Positions 1 through 12,300 of a stretch of DNA of 64,000 bases are shown one piece after another (within the stretch, counting starts at the first letter, position 1; the number at the start of each line of letters is the position of its first letter). The stretch is from positions 51,566 to 115,565 of the forward strand of contig JAHBMJ010002738.1 of NCBI GenBank assembly GCA_018398765.1. Reading direction: 5' to 3'. A model generated the notes under the pieces. The model saw nothing but the letters and a program-made list of their open reading frames with translations. It was not told where the DNA came from and ran no database searches. This DNA is from Chromera velia. Taxonomy: Eukaryota; Sar; Chromeraceae. The translations under genes and the position numbers were made by a program.

Positions 1-1653
1 AATTCCCCCCCCTTTGTCTTTGCCCCTCCACTGCTCCCTCTGACAGAGGACCCTCTGCTGATGGGGATGCTGGTGGTGGCCTCCCTTCCTCCTGGGACTC
101 TGACGTCCTCTTCACTACCGACTCCCTCTTGCTGCTGTCTTCCTCACCTCCCCCCTCTTTCTCCTTCTCCTCCCCTCTGTCTAAGGACCCAGAGGAAATG
201 TTTTCCTTCTCCTCTCCTCCTCCTTCCTCCACATTTTCCTTCTTGCTTCGCGGTTTCGGCATCACAGGTTCCCACCCCTCAAAGATGACTGCGAAGGGGG
301 GCACCCGAGTGCAGCACCACCGGAGGTCCTCCAGACTTGCGTCCAGCTCCATCTGCTGCTGAGCTTTTGGGTCCACAAGCTCCATCTGCTGTCGGGAGAC
401 CAGCTGGGGCCCCTGGTGAGTCAGGTCGACGTTGGAGAACATCTCGAACGCAGCTCTGCATCATGGGAGAGGAAAGAGAAAGGGATAGGGAGAGGAAAAG
501 AGACACTTTTTGATTCTGGAAGTAGGGACGGAGTTCGGTTGGAAAGCTTCGATCCAACGCAGTGGCTACTGGTCTGAAAAAAGTTGCGAAGGGACAAGAG
601 GACGTGTGTGAACGAAAAAGACTGCAGTAGTAGATGCGGCTGGCGATGTGAGGGATCAATAAGAGAAACCGGACAGAAGAAAGGAGAGCAGAACAGAAGA
701 CAAAAAGGAATCAAAAGGGCTTTGCAGAAATGCTCTGAGTGAGTAACGAGCTTCACGGGAAGAAAGGGAAAAGACACGCGAGGCAGGAAACCGAGCAGAA
801 GAAACGCGCGCAGAGCGAGAAAAGTTACACTGGGAGAAAGGAAGACCACTAGCCTGCCAGAAGAAAACAGACAGAAGACAGATAGACAGACCACCTGAAC
901 TGCCACGCATCTGTCCAAACAAACAAACAAGCAGTCCGACCTTTCCTCCACGCCAAAACGGGATCTCAACCTTCTTTGCAACAACGCAAAAAGTTCCTGG
1001 TCTCTCTGCTTCAGGTTTGCGTGTTGTTGGTGGAATGAGGATGGAAGTCCGTGCGAGTGGCCTCCTGTCCCTGCGCCTGGCTTTTCCCTTTCCCTTTCCT
1101 TCTCCTCAATAGACGTCTGTACAGTGACCTGCTGTTCTCCTCTGTCTTGCCCATCCCCTCCACCCGTTACTTCACGACTGCTGCCTTCTGCTACCCCGTC
1201 AGGAGGAGGCTGCGAAGATGAAACTGGGGGGGGAAGGTCAGACTCCTGAGGCGCCTCGGGAGGGGCGTCCACTTGCACTGCAGAAACGCGCTCTGCACCC
1301 ACAACCTCTTCCCCGTCTCCCTTCCCTCCTGCATCCGCTTTCCCTTGGTGGCTCTGGTGCCCCCCTCCTGCAAGAAACAAAGGCACAGAGGGATCAAAGG
1401 GTGGAATGGTCGGAGAAAAGAAGCAAAAGGCCACGCAGAGGAAGGAACCAGGACCCAGGCATTGAAGTGGCCTGACTGCTCAAGGCAGACTGATGCAGAA
1501 AGATGAATGCGACGGACCGAACAACCTTCCGAGAAGCTTCGAGGCGCCTTTTGTCCCCGCAGCGATGATACCAGACGATTTCTTCTCATGGCTGTGCCCG
1601 GCCTTGTCCTTATCACTTTTGGACTTCCCGGGAGCCTTCTCCTTTTTTTCCAT
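1..1653 (-). CDS. Partial gene for an acidic, low-complexity protein of unknown function (5' part)
   Basis: I do not recognise this protein. Three exons join in phase on the minus strand: 1653-1518 (ATG at 1653), 1367-941, and 455 to beyond the window edge. Introns begin GT and end in tgcAG. The N-terminus is Lys/Ser-rich (MEKKEKAPGKSKSDKDK). Exon 2 is Glu/Gln/Pro-rich and ends in a helical-looking stretch (RDQELFALLQRRLRSRFGVE). Exon 3 opens with a better-ordered segment containing DLRWCCTRVPPFAVIFEGWE, then turns into Glu/Lys/Ser-rich sequence. The gene is head-to-head with the ZCCHC9-like gene at 2441 and shares the 0.8-kb region between them. The stop lies outside the window, so length and family cannot be judged. 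The exon 1 donor (1517) was chosen for codon phase; a donor at 1525 would break the frame. Confidence 0.6.
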
Positions 1654-2440
1654 CGTTCGCGATCCTATCCAATCGATATCTTCTTTTTGAGACGCTTCAC
1701 TGTGGTGAGGGAAACGAACACTCAGGGTTTGAGTGAGATCTTTAATGCTAAAGATAACCTTATCAGTATGTGCAAACCCCTTCCCAAGCTCTGGCAGAAC
1801 GGGAGATCGCTTTTTCTGGAGTCTATTCTCAGATGAGGGACCACAGAGATCTCAGTCCGGTCCACTCAATTCCTCGAGCACACAAACACCATCACATTGA
1901 CATCCACAGTCCCAAGCTTGGAACACGGAATGGAAACCATTGGCCGTATGATAGACCAATAAAGAACAGAATGCAGCCGCCGAGGTAGTTCGTAGCCTAC
2001 AGGTTATTATATCGATAGCAGCCACAAAAGTTCATTCTCAGATCACACCAAAAACCAAAAGTTGAGATCGACAGAGCAACACTTCCACCACGCAACACTG
2101 CATGAGTCACTGAGGACCCCGGCGGCGCTTGTGCGGCTCAAATGCATCGCGGCGCCGGTCCCGGGCCGGGGGCCGGGCGACATCTCGACGAATGCGTCAC
2201 GCAAACCGATTGCACGAAAATCGGATCCGTGCACTGATCTAGATCATCTGACGTGTCAGATCTGCATGCATGCGCAGATGAAGATCATTGTCACAAGGCG
2301 ATCCATGAGAGGACATAAAGCATCACCAGACGTTCTATCCTCCTGTGATTTGCCTCTTTTTTCGATTTGTCACCTTCGTTCGGGCAAGATTGGTTCCTAA
2401 AAGATACAGCCAGCAACAGTGCAAGTTACCGTCTCCGACC
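1654..2440. promoter_or_regulatory. Divergent intergenic promoter region with GC island
   Basis: This is the spacer between two head-to-head genes (starts at 1653 minus and 2441 plus). It holds a GC-rich patch at about 2118-2190 and the palindrome TGCATGCA at 2263-2270, some 170 bases upstream of the plus-strand ATG. I see no coding sequence. The regulatory role is inferred from position and from the same layout at four other divergent pairs in the window. Confidence 0.5.
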
Positions 2441-4191
2441 ATGGCTTCTTCCCCCCGAAACGAAGAAGAGCCAGGTGCAGAGCCTGACGCCAAGAAAGTG
2501 ATAAAGAAAAAGCAGAAGAAGCTTGAGGGTGTTTGGAAAGATGAGGAGATTGAAACTGCCATCAGCAAACTTGAGCAGCAGATTGCCGAAAACCCCCCCG
2601 CCACAAAGAGGCGGCGTATGTACAAACGCTTGGGGGAGCTGAAGGCAGCCCTCAGAGGAGAGACCACGGTGGGAGGGAAGGTCGCGCCTTCAGAGAAGAA
2701 GGGGAAGAAACCAGACTTCAAGAAAGAGAAGGGCCAACAAGGTGTAAAGTGCCTCTACTGTCAGTCATGCCCTCATTCCTCCACAGGCGGTGTTCTTATT
2801 CTCCATCTCCCCTGTTTCGCTCCTCAGCGTCTTTCTGCCATGCAACTTCTGTAATCCTCTTCGTCATACTTCTTTTTTGTGTTCCCTGCAGGCAGGGAGG
2901 TTGGCCACTCTGTCAAGGTGTGCCGGAAGGCGAAAAGTGAACGGGCGGCGGCAGAAAAAGAAGGCACTGAAGACTTGCAGGAAGCTTCTACTGCCGTCTC
3001 CTCTTCCAAGCCCTCCACGCATCTGACTGGCATCTGCTACAACTGTGGCAGCAAAGCGCACAGCCTGAAGGCCTGCCCGGAGCCCCGAAAGCCAGTCAGT
3101 CTGTCAGAGGGTCTTTCAGTAGTGGAGTCAGACTGATCGTAGAAAAGTAGAGAGAGAGAGAGAGAGAACTCGGTCGGTCCCAGCAGTCGTGGACCGAACG
3201 CCATCATTGAATTGAGTATATCGAATTCCCCATCTTTCTTTCTTGTGCTGTGTGTGGGTGCAGGACGGGTCTCTGCCCTTCGCTCTTTGTTTTGTGTGCA
3301 AACAGATGGGGCACATTGTTTCCAAATGCCCTCAAAACACCTCAGGTAAGTGAGCTGGGCATGCAGCCTTCCTTCCTTCCTTCCTTCAAGTGCGTGACAT
3401 TCATGCATGGCCATGCCAGTCTAGTGTTCCAAGACACCCGCCTGCTGGCATGAGAGTGTGTGGGAACATGAGCATCTCCAGTGGTGCCGAGCTCTCCATC
3501 AAACTGAAATGGAAGCGCAGTTCGCTGAAAATCTTGATGGGTCGACTGTGGTCTTCTTCGCTTTGTCGTCTTTAGAGCCGTGTTGTTTCGTTTTGCCTGC
3601 TCTCGGCTTCCCGTTCTGTACGTGCCCTTGCGTTCAGACTTGCTCTGATCTCTTCTTTTTTGCAATTCCGGTCTATCTTCGGGGCCTTGCCCGGCCTAGC
3701 GCTTCGATGACCGCAAGAAGGGTGGAAAGAGCGCTGGCTGTTCTGTTTCAACTTGCGCACATGCATGCTGTGTGGCTGCAGGTGTGTATCCTGAGGGAGG
3801 GGAGTGTCGTACGTGCGGTTCTGTGGAGCACCTACAGCGAGACTGCCCTCTATTTAAAGCACAGCAGGCGTTCGAAAGAGATCAGGACAGAGATCAGTCT
3901 GCTGAAAGGAGAGGGGGGGAGTCGGGTGACTTTGAAGGAAACGCGGAGTTCGGACGACGTCCGGGAGGAGAGGGCAGGGGGGGAAGGGGCTCTTTTGGAG
4001 GTTTTCAATCAAGGGGAAGAGGGGGGAGGGGACGTGGGGGAAGCTATGGCGGATCGTTTGGTGCAAGAGGAGGGAGAGGCGGAATGGGAATGGGGAGAGG
4101 GGGGGGCATGCGAGGTCGGGGAGGCAGGGGTGGCCCTGGAGGGCATCACAGTGGGTTTCCTGGAAAAGGTCTTCGAGGGAGGAGAAGCTAA
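2441..4191 (+). CDS. ZCCHC9-like CCHC zinc-knuckle protein with Arg/Gly-rich tail
   Basis: Four exons (2441-2763, 2896-3094, 3264-3345, 3782-4191) join in phase to give 337 residues. The N-terminus (about 1-105) is highly charged and probably helical. Four CCHC knuckles follow with the spacing C-x2-C-x4-H-x4-C: CLYCQEVGHSVKVC (split by intron 1), CYNCGSKAHSLKAC, CFVCKQMGHIVSKC and CRTCGSVEHLQRDC. The number and spacing of knuckles and the phrase GVYPEGGECRTCGSVEHL match the ZCCHC9 family, nuclear or nucleolar single-stranded RNA/DNA-binding proteins. The last 100 or so residues are an RGG/GGRG-rich tail, typical of RNA-binding proteins and absent from animal ZCCHC9 as I remember it. The ATG at 2441 has an ACC context. 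An RNA-binding role is inferred from the family. Confidence 0.88.
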
Positions 4192-4572
4192 CTGTTAACT
4201 CAACGTGTATGCTGGATTAAATGATTTCCATATGCGCCTGGGTCTAGGCCTGAGTGACGCCTCACGACACAAAAAAATGTAGCGGAGCAGCTCAATCTAA
4301 AGCTCAATTGAAACTATTTACTAGACTGTTTGCCAGAAATTATTTTTTTTTTTCTATGTTAAAAAAAAAAATCTTGTTCACTTCATAGCTTGTACGTTAT
4401 TTTGTAGATGAGTATACACTGCTAGCTACACTGACAACTGCTGCATGGATGAAGTTGTGAGTCTATATTTGAGTAATGTGACTAATATTAGAATCAGTAT
4501 CTATGTACGACTCTAGGCACGACTATATAGTCTAGTATATAACTGGAAGTGTATATAGTTAATTAACTTTAG
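4192..4572. other. AT-rich intergenic spacer after the ZCCHC9-like gene
   Basis: Composition changes abruptly from GC-rich exon to AT-rich DNA with A and T runs. It should hold the 3' UTR and polyadenylation site of the upstream gene, but I cannot place them. I see no gene here. Confidence 0.6.
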
Positions 4573-4727
4573 TAATTTAAATGTATATTAAACTATATTT
4601 ATGTGAATTGAATGAATTGAATTGAGACGGTTAAAGCCGATAAGCCACCACTTATTTCAATCGAATTATAGTAGTAGGAATTCTAGTAAAAATTATATCC
4701 ACTTCAAAATGTGTAGCAAAAATACTG

Positions 4728-5857
4728 GAAGCGTAGGGCAGAGAGGAACACAGGTAATCAACGAGAGAGTGGACGGAATAGAGAGATGGCTGCTGAAGAG
4801 AACAAAAAATGAGCTAGACGAGAAAAAGAGAGAGGCGTTTACACATAGAATAGAAAGAAACATGAGAGAGAAGAGCAGTCAGGAGAAGGCAGAACTGACA
4901 GGAGTGATGATGGCTGACATGTACAGAAAGGTCTCAAACGGAAACCGTCTCGACCTTAAAGTTTCTTTGTTTGAAGACAAAGCAGGTAGAAAGGTTGGCT
5001 CGACAATGAAAATAGACAAAGAGAGAATAGGGAGAGCCCCTTTTTGCTATACGAGAGTGGCGCCGCGATCAGAACACAGGAGGAGAGCAGCATGCAGGGT
5101 GGGAGACAGGGCTGTGGCTGCAACTAAGGGAAAAATTCTGGTAAGGGGGGGAGAGAAGGTGCCGTTACAGAAAAAGACGTGCCAGTTCTGTCGAGGGTGG
5201 TTGGGAATCGAGGTGGTGGAAGATGAAATCCATCTGGTGACAGAATGTCCTGTTTTTGACAGAGAGAGAGCAGAGATGTTCAGAAAGATAGAAGAGAAAT
5301 GGGACAGCAAGATGGAAGAAAGAGCCAGAAAGGCAGCCACAGAAAGAGAAGGGCTCAACAGAGAAGAGGGAAAAAGAGACAACTCGACGCTTTTCTGCTT
5401 TCTGTTGAATGAATGTCATACCGGAGTGGATAAGTTTTTGGGATGGGCGTCATTCAGACGGAGGGTGTTTGAGGAGTGTCCAGGATGGTACGGACACATA
5501 GAGGGAAACGCTCTGGCGGCCAGACATGCAGGAATCACCGGAAGGCAGCGGGCGATCGAGAGACTAACAAAAGAATATGAGGAGACAATTGATAACTTAG
5601 AGATGACCGAAGGAACGTTAGGGTGGGGAAGGAGGGAGCCGCAGAAGAAGATTGATAAAGCAAACAGGAAGAGCGAGGAAGCCCAAATCACATGCTGTTT
5701 CAGATCGATTTTCAGGCCGGAAAGCCAACGCGGATCCAGAGCCGTGGCTCGAACAACGAACAATCATGTAGCAGCGGCCAGGGCAACAGACTCTGGCGGG
5801 CCCCGAGGGCAGGGTCTGATACTTCAGCTTAGGCTGGGGAACGCCCCGCCCTGCTAG
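4728..5857 (+). pseudogene. LINE reverse-transcriptase polyprotein C-terminal fragment
   Basis: An open frame of about 375 codons lies inside the LINE body. It is formally open from 4622, but 4622-4727 belongs to the duplicated target. It is rich in Arg, Lys and Glu and carries a zinc-finger-like motif CQFCRGWLG...HLVTEC (C-x2-C ... H-x4-C), as in the zf-RVT region at the C-terminus of many non-LTR retrotransposon polyproteins. No reverse-transcriptase active-site motif (YxDD or FADD) is present, so the copy is 5' truncated and cannot be autonomous. Its base use and AT-rich flanks differ from neighbouring host exons. The stop at 5855-5857 is followed by about 50 bases of 3' UTR and the tail repeat. 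Confidence 0.6.
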
Positions 5858-5903
5858 CTCTGGCAACAGATAGACATAGCGGGAAGGCCTTAAGACGGAA
5901 CAT

Positions 5904-5937
<34 letters not shown>

Positions 5938-6035
5938 TAATTTAAATATATATTAAACTATATTTATGTGAATTGAATGAATTGAATTGAGATGGTTAAA
6001 GCCGGTAAGCCACCACTTATTTCAATTGAATTATA

Positions 6036-6195
6036 GGGGGGGGCATTGACTTAAAGTTTGTTCCTAGCGTCTGGCCTATACGTCTTTCATCTCTTCCTTC
6101 TGTCCTGGTTACTGCTCTCGCTACTAGGTCTCTCTCTCATGCGACCTCATACTTGATGCTCCTACATCTGAATGCCTTCTTCGGCATTTGCTATA
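6036..6195. mobile_element. 160-bp insertion nested in the right-hand LINE duplication
   Basis: Compared with the left copy of the duplication, the right copy is interrupted after GAATTATA by about 160 bases that start with eight G residues and end in TATA, after which the duplicated sequence resumes exactly. TATA therefore flanks the insert on both sides, as expected of a 4-bp target duplication. No terminal inverted repeat or coding sequence is obvious. The class is unknown. Confidence 0.55.
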
Positions 6196-6252
6196 GTAGT
6201 AGGAATTCTAGTAAAAATTATATCCGCTTCAAAATGTGTAGCAAAAATACTG

Positions 6253-7746
6253 TAAGTCCAATGTTTCATAGTAACTTTCACTAGACCTTTCACTATAGCA
6301 GCGTGACTAGCTATTTGAAAACATGTCAATGATGTCAGACGTATGTTAATTTCTAAGATGTTAGAAATAAAACTTTTAACTTCAATTCCTATAACTTTTA
6401 AAAATTTCTAATTTTAAGTTCTATATATCAGTCTAGCTATATAAGTGTTTTCCAACTTTTCTAACAACTTTTTTTTACATTTTTTACAGGAATGTTTTCC
6501 TTTTTCTTTTTGACACATTTTTGCATGTCGGTACTCCGTGTTTTATTGAAGCCCTGGTTAAGTCCCAGGTTGACTCAGATACAACGATACACTTTGTCAC
6601 TTTGAACCATGAATAAGAATACTGACTTAAAACAGTCTTGAAGGCACCCGGTTCGATCGATCCGGTCGTGCACGGTGCACATTCCTTCTCTTAAACCCAG
6701 CTAGTCCGTTCCTTTCGGACCATGGACTGCTATTAAATCGGTCAGACAAAGCATAAATCAATGAAGCAGGCCACCCATGCATGAACAACCGGTGTCTTTC
6801 ACATGGGGATTTCTTTTGTCTTTTTCTTCCTTTCTCTCCTTTTTTATCTCTTTCCCTTTTAAACTCTTTCTCCGCTTGTTCTCTCTTTCTTTCTCCCTAT
6901 CTTTCTAACTCCTCCTCTTCTGTTTGTCAATGCCTTTCCGCCCCCCTTTTTGTTTTCTTCCCTCTTTCCTTGACAGGTTCATTTCTCCTCAAAATGCTTC
7001 ACGGGACTTCACATGAAGCAGACAGGCAGCAAAGGAAGAATTAAACGACCAATTTAAATTTTTGGTTTCATGGCTGACTACCTGTCCTGCTTCTTTCCAC
7101 TTTCGAGCCACTCTTTCTCTCTCTTTCGACTGCATCGCTTTTCGTTCGTGAAGTCTCCTGGAATCGCTCTCGCGAACACAGAGAGAGAAATCCACCAACT
7201 TTCCCCTCAGCAGCCAGCAGTTTTCTCTACGCAGCTTTCCTCACGCACCGTTGCATTCCAAAATTTTTCATTCACATTTTTATTATGCATCGCTCCTGTT
7301 TCATTGACGCCCTTCTATTCCCATGCACTCCCTACCCCTTCAAAAAAACAAAAACGCCGCAAACACCGCCAGAGCAGAAGCAGAAATGGCCGGAGTTTTT
7401 CGGCCCATTTTGCAGCAAACAAAATGCACCAGCAGGCACACAACACCGAACCGAGAGGGACCGAGTGAGAGATAAAAGAGATGAGTGATTTGATGCTTAA
7501 ATGAACGAATAAATGAGACGAGAAATGCAGGCAGCCAGTAAAGGAAGGGCGGAGACTCAGGATCCAAGCATGCAGCACAGACAGGGGCGAGAGAGAGAGG
7601 CACACAGACAGGCAAACGGACAGAGAGACAGAGGAAAAAAGAAAGCAGGGAAGGGAGGAACGAAGGGAGGAAGGAAGGAAGAAAGGGGGGAGGGATGAAC
7701 AAGAAGGTAGTGCATATACTTTTTTTACACACGCACGCACACACAT

Positions 7747-7797
<51 letters not shown>

Positions 7798-9324
7798 GAG
7801 AAATGCGTGCTATGCATCCACGAACCCTCAAGAAAGAGAGAAAGAGAGAAAGAGAGAGAAGCAAGCCAGTGCACGACACACGCAACACGAGAAGGGATTT
7901 TGCACATTGCAAAAAAGCCGCACTCCCTCTTAATTTCACAAACGCACAAACGACGGTGCTCTGACTGCGAGGTTCGTCCAAGTTGCTCACAACGCACCGA
8001 AGGACGCATGATTCGCTTCCTCTTCCTTTCTTCCCCGACAGCCATGCGTGGGCAGTTGGGTCTGAGTGGTCTTTGCCTTGCTTCCAGTGATGCAGCACGC
8101 AACAACAAGGAAGGATGAGGAGCGAAGAAGCAGCTCGACGCATCCTCTTGCTCCGTCCCTGACTTAAATCAAAGTGGCACGAAAGCAAGGCGTCTCTCCC
8201 GCGTTCATCACAAGACGGCACCGTCTCTGTCTGTCCGGCAACCAGCGTGCTTATTTATTTATGCCGGCCGTTGTGTTGCATGGCCCCACAACACATGAAT
8301 TCAAAGGAAGAAGAAAGATGAAAAAGAGATCAGAAAGACGATCCATCGAAAAAGAGCGCAGCCCATGGAAGACCATCAAAAGATGAAAGATGAAGAAAGG
8401 AAGGTCATGCACAAAAAATAACGATGAATCGAAAAAGAGAAGATGGACAAAGAAGGAATCAGGGGATTAAATTGCGCCACCAACGATGAATGCGGGCGGC
8501 ATGGGCAAGGGTACGAAGTTAGATAAGAATATGGAGAGGCCCGCGCTCTCCCTTTCTTTACATTCAGCATTGCTTCTCGCCTTTTTTTCAGCTTACTGTC
8601 TTCACCCCTTTCTCATTAACGCCCACCCATTTCGCTGTCTACTTAGCGACCGCTTATTTGGACTGAATTTATTTGGTCTCCCTCTCTCACAAAAACAGTC
8701 TACCCATCGACAGGCCGGACTACAGATACATAGAGAGAGAGAGGGAGAGGGACGTTACTCTAGAGAGCACGTTTCCTGTCGACGGCTCTTGTTTCCTTTT
8801 TCTTTTCTGAAACGGCAGAGAGATAGAAGGACACCAGGGAGACAGAGAAGAGCACAGGGCAACACAGCAACAAGCAACGAAATGCAGAACAAGGCACGAC
8901 ACGACACACACTTACACGCACCCACACACAGACAAACGCACGCAGAGAAAGAGGGAGAACGTGACGGACAAAAAGACAGGGTTGGGGATCCTAAACGCAC
9001 ATGAAGAAAAGGAGGAAAGGAAGGAATGAAGACTGACAGACGAGAAGGAAGGAAGTTCAAAAACCGGCAGCAAAAAAGCGTGCAGACACACATTTGAAGG
9101 TCTTCGGACTTAAAGAAGGCTTCTCTCTAATTTTAGTTGCCGCTCAGCGAAAACACCAACAGCACTGTCCCAGTGGAGGGGCAATCGCCGCGCACCAGCA
9201 TGAGAACAGGTACCAGAGGCCTGGCAATGGAGCGAGCCTCATACCCACTGTCCCACACCTCCCTTCCTCACTTTCACAGCACAGCACTATCACATGGATT
9301 AGATAAGATAGATTACTTTGACCT
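6253..9324. other. 3-kb convergent intergenic region, low-complexity, no convincing gene
   Basis: The region lies between the LINE and the 3' end of the amylase gene. It is AT-rich up to about 6.6 kb, then a long purine/pyrimidine-biased stretch with a (CA)n-(GA)n microsatellite at about 7735-7795. Open frames here (such as 7340-8221 minus) are stretches of Ser/Leu/Phe or Arg/Glu from these repeats, and I found no conserved domain or phase-consistent exon chain. It may contain untranslated parts of neighbouring transcripts. Confidence 0.6.
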
Positions 9325-12300
9325 CTACCCCCTCCTCCACACTGCCCAGTGATGCCCACACGCAGCGACACTCCAGCCACCCCCGCCAGGTGCCCAATCG
9401 TCGCTGCCGATTTTCACTGCAAGGTCACCCCCCCCCCTCTGGCAGTTCTGGTGACGAGAGGAGACGAACGCAGCGTAGAGCCCCAGCCTGGCGACGTCAA
9501 CGAAGACGCCGCTCTGCGCGTGGATGCCCAAAGAGGTTCTCAGACGGATGAGGCTGAGGATTTTCTCGGAGGCCTCACGCCCCCTGTCAAAAAGATCAGG
9601 CCAGAAGACACAAGGGGTCCCGGGGTGTGTCAGGATATACGCGTATCCTCGCAGGACCTGCAAATGATATCAATAGATGACAAAGAAAAAGAAAGAGGGA
9701 TCAATCGTTGACTGAACAAAACCTCCTGAAGGAATCTCTTTTGTCGTCTCATTCTTCATTCCCGCCCCCCCGCCGACAAACCCTTCCGTGTCTGCTCATT
9801 CTGCCCAGGGAAGAGAATGAAGACAAACATTGACACCCTGGCTCTCGCTCTTTTGTGGGCGGCCTTAAACGAAGTCTTCGATCCCTCTCAGCGTCACATG
9901 GGTGAGGAAGAAGGAAAGAGAGAGAGACCCCACGCAGGATAGCAGACTGACTGACAAGAGAGAGGGAAGGAAAGGAAGCACGCATGCATGCATGCATGCA
10001 GACCTACAGACAGACAGACAGACAGACTATACGTATCTTCTTCTTCTCCCTCCTTTTCTTCTTCTTGTCCCTCCTTGTCTTCAAGAACTCAACAGACAAA
10101 ACGAAAAACAGACAGACAGACAGACCTGATGCGCGTCCCCAAAAGGTCCCCCCACAATTTCAAGATGACTCGTGTCATGGTTCTCCACGAATGTCACTGC
10201 CCTCGCGGGATCATCCCCAATGATCCCTTGGGGCTTCCCGTCTGCTCTGCGGAGCCCTGCGAAGTCGTTCCTCCCAACCGCACCCTTCAGACTGTAGTAC
10301 GTCGGAAAGTCGAACACAGCCACTCGACCACGGGCGCTCCGAACATAACTGTTCAACACCTGCACCGAAACAAACCATCACATGAACACAAAGGATGGAT
10401 GGAGAAATAAAAGGAAGAGCGGCAAAAAGAGAACGCCTCCTTTCTCCATCAAGTTTCCTCGTCTCATCTGCATTCCTCTCCAGCAACCCTACTTATCTTC
10501 TTCTGCTGAAAAGTCTCTTTCCACTGTCGCGTGGTCCTTCCTCCTCCATACCGTTTGCCAGTCCTCCTCTCCCCCCAACCCCTTCTCCACCCCCTGCAAC
10601 GAAAGAATCAACATGCAAGCAAAGCACCGAACCAACTGACCTGAGGATCTCCATTCCAATTTTCGGCCACCGCAAACGGAGCCCCCACGCTCTCCACGTA
10701 CTGCGCCTGCAGCCCAGGGCAGTACCCGATCACGTAGTCTAGACGCAGCGCGGCAAAGCCGACCTCACGGGAACAGAGCCAGGAGAGCCACGAGCGGGTG
10801 TCGGCCTGAATTTGCGGATTCGAGTGGTCCAGATTCGGGGCATACCTGCGTGAATGGAGGCACTCACAGGCAGACTTGACTGTACGACTCGCGTTCCATT
10901 GAATTGCGCATGCTTCTATTCATAAATTCACGTGGTGGCGTGCCACGACGAGCCTCGCTCTTTTCCGAACTACAAGAAAAGCTGGACGCGTTGGAGTCAA
11001 ATCTGTTGCAGTCAGAACATTTACTGACTGAAAGACTGTCGTTGCGACGTTGCATTTGTTTTTGTGACAACCTCTGAGTGACTTGAAACTGTTGGGCATA
11101 AGAGGAAAGGATTCTTTTCGTTCCAGCCCCTCTTTTTCGCACTGACTCACTGACTGACTGACTGACTTGATGTTCTCAAAGTTTGAGGGCCTCCCCTCCC
11201 CCCTAACGTTGGGGTCGTTCGAACAAATCGCCCACTTGCCCCAGGAGGGCTCCTGCCTGTACACGCTCCACTCGCCCTTTTCGTCCTGTGCGTCAGCACA
11301 CCTGCACGCATATGTTCACAAGAAGGATAAGATCGTTGTCCATGTTTATGATAAGAGACATGCAGAAGCTCAGAGAGAGAACACAAGAGAGGGTGGCAGG
11401 GGAAGGGGTCTGACACGCACTTTTTTTTTTAGTTTTTCTTTCCTTCTGTGAGTGTCTTCGATCGATTCTATGCAGCTCTTCCTTCCAATTGGTCTGCCTG
11501 CCTGCCTGCCTGCTGACTCACCTACCTGTGATTGGCGACCAGGTCAAGCACAGGAGCCACTCCCTGTGTCCGTGCCTTCTTGAGAACCTTCAGTAGCTCC
11601 TCTCTGCTCCCGTAGTTGCTGTCCAAGTTATACCAACCACTCGGCAGGTATCCATGTGCATCCGCAGACTGACAGGGAGGGGGAAGCCAGAGCATCGACA
11701 CGCCTGCCTCTGTCACTGTGTCCAGATGCTGCAGCACAATAGAGTACCATGACGAGTCCCCCCCCCTCCCTCTGACGTGGCAGCTACCCCAGTGGAAGGC
11801 TTGAAGCATCACGTGGGGGCGGCCGTCTCCAAGTCTGGGCACCACTAGGGGGTTGGCTGCTGTGGTTTCGACTGCCTCGCTGGCGTCACTCTGGAGAGGA
11901 CCTCGGCAGGCCGTCAGTGTGTACCTGCATGCATGCACATAGGAAGGTCAGTACAGGCACAGAGAGAGGTGTATGTCAGGAGAGGCAACTGCATTGAGGG
12001 ACAATGAGTGCGGGGGCGGGGCGGGACTCAGACGGAGAGAGAGACATGTGAGATGCAGGAAAGGACCAAATACGAAAGCGGAGAGGGAAGGAGGGGGGCA
12101 AAGACGAAGGATAAGTAGAACGGGGGAAGGACTGCATGCAGCAATGGAAAAGAGCAAAAAGAGAGGTTCCATGTTCACCTCCCCGATTGATTCAGATGTT
12201 CACAGATTTTGTCTGTACTTCTCTCTCTCTCTCTCACACACACACACGCACCTGAAATTCTCCCCCTCGATCACCCCTGTATCTGTCCACTGCAACCGGG

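Larger units (their letters stand above)
4573..6252 (+). mobile_element. 5'-truncated LINE-like retroelement flanked by about 155-bp direct duplications
   Basis: The element body runs from about 4728 to 5937 and ends in a (TCAA)n tail at 5905-5937, a common 3' end for LINEs. It is bracketed by two near-identical copies of a roughly 155-base segment. The left copy is 4573-4727; the right copy is 5938-6252, interrupted by a 160-base second insertion. I saw about five differences between the copies over their length. The duplicated segment itself carries, on the minus strand, the 3' end of another LINE family with an ATTC-type tail. The simplest reading is a retroelement that generated an unusually long target-site duplication; a tandem duplication of the host segment around the insert is the alternative. 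Confidence 0.65.

Noticed and set aside
7340-8221. Open frame of 293 codons on the minus strand
   Set aside because: It runs through purine/pyrimidine and (CA)n-(GA)n repeats. The predicted protein is Ser/Leu/Phe/Cys low complexity with no domain and no splice-consistent partners.
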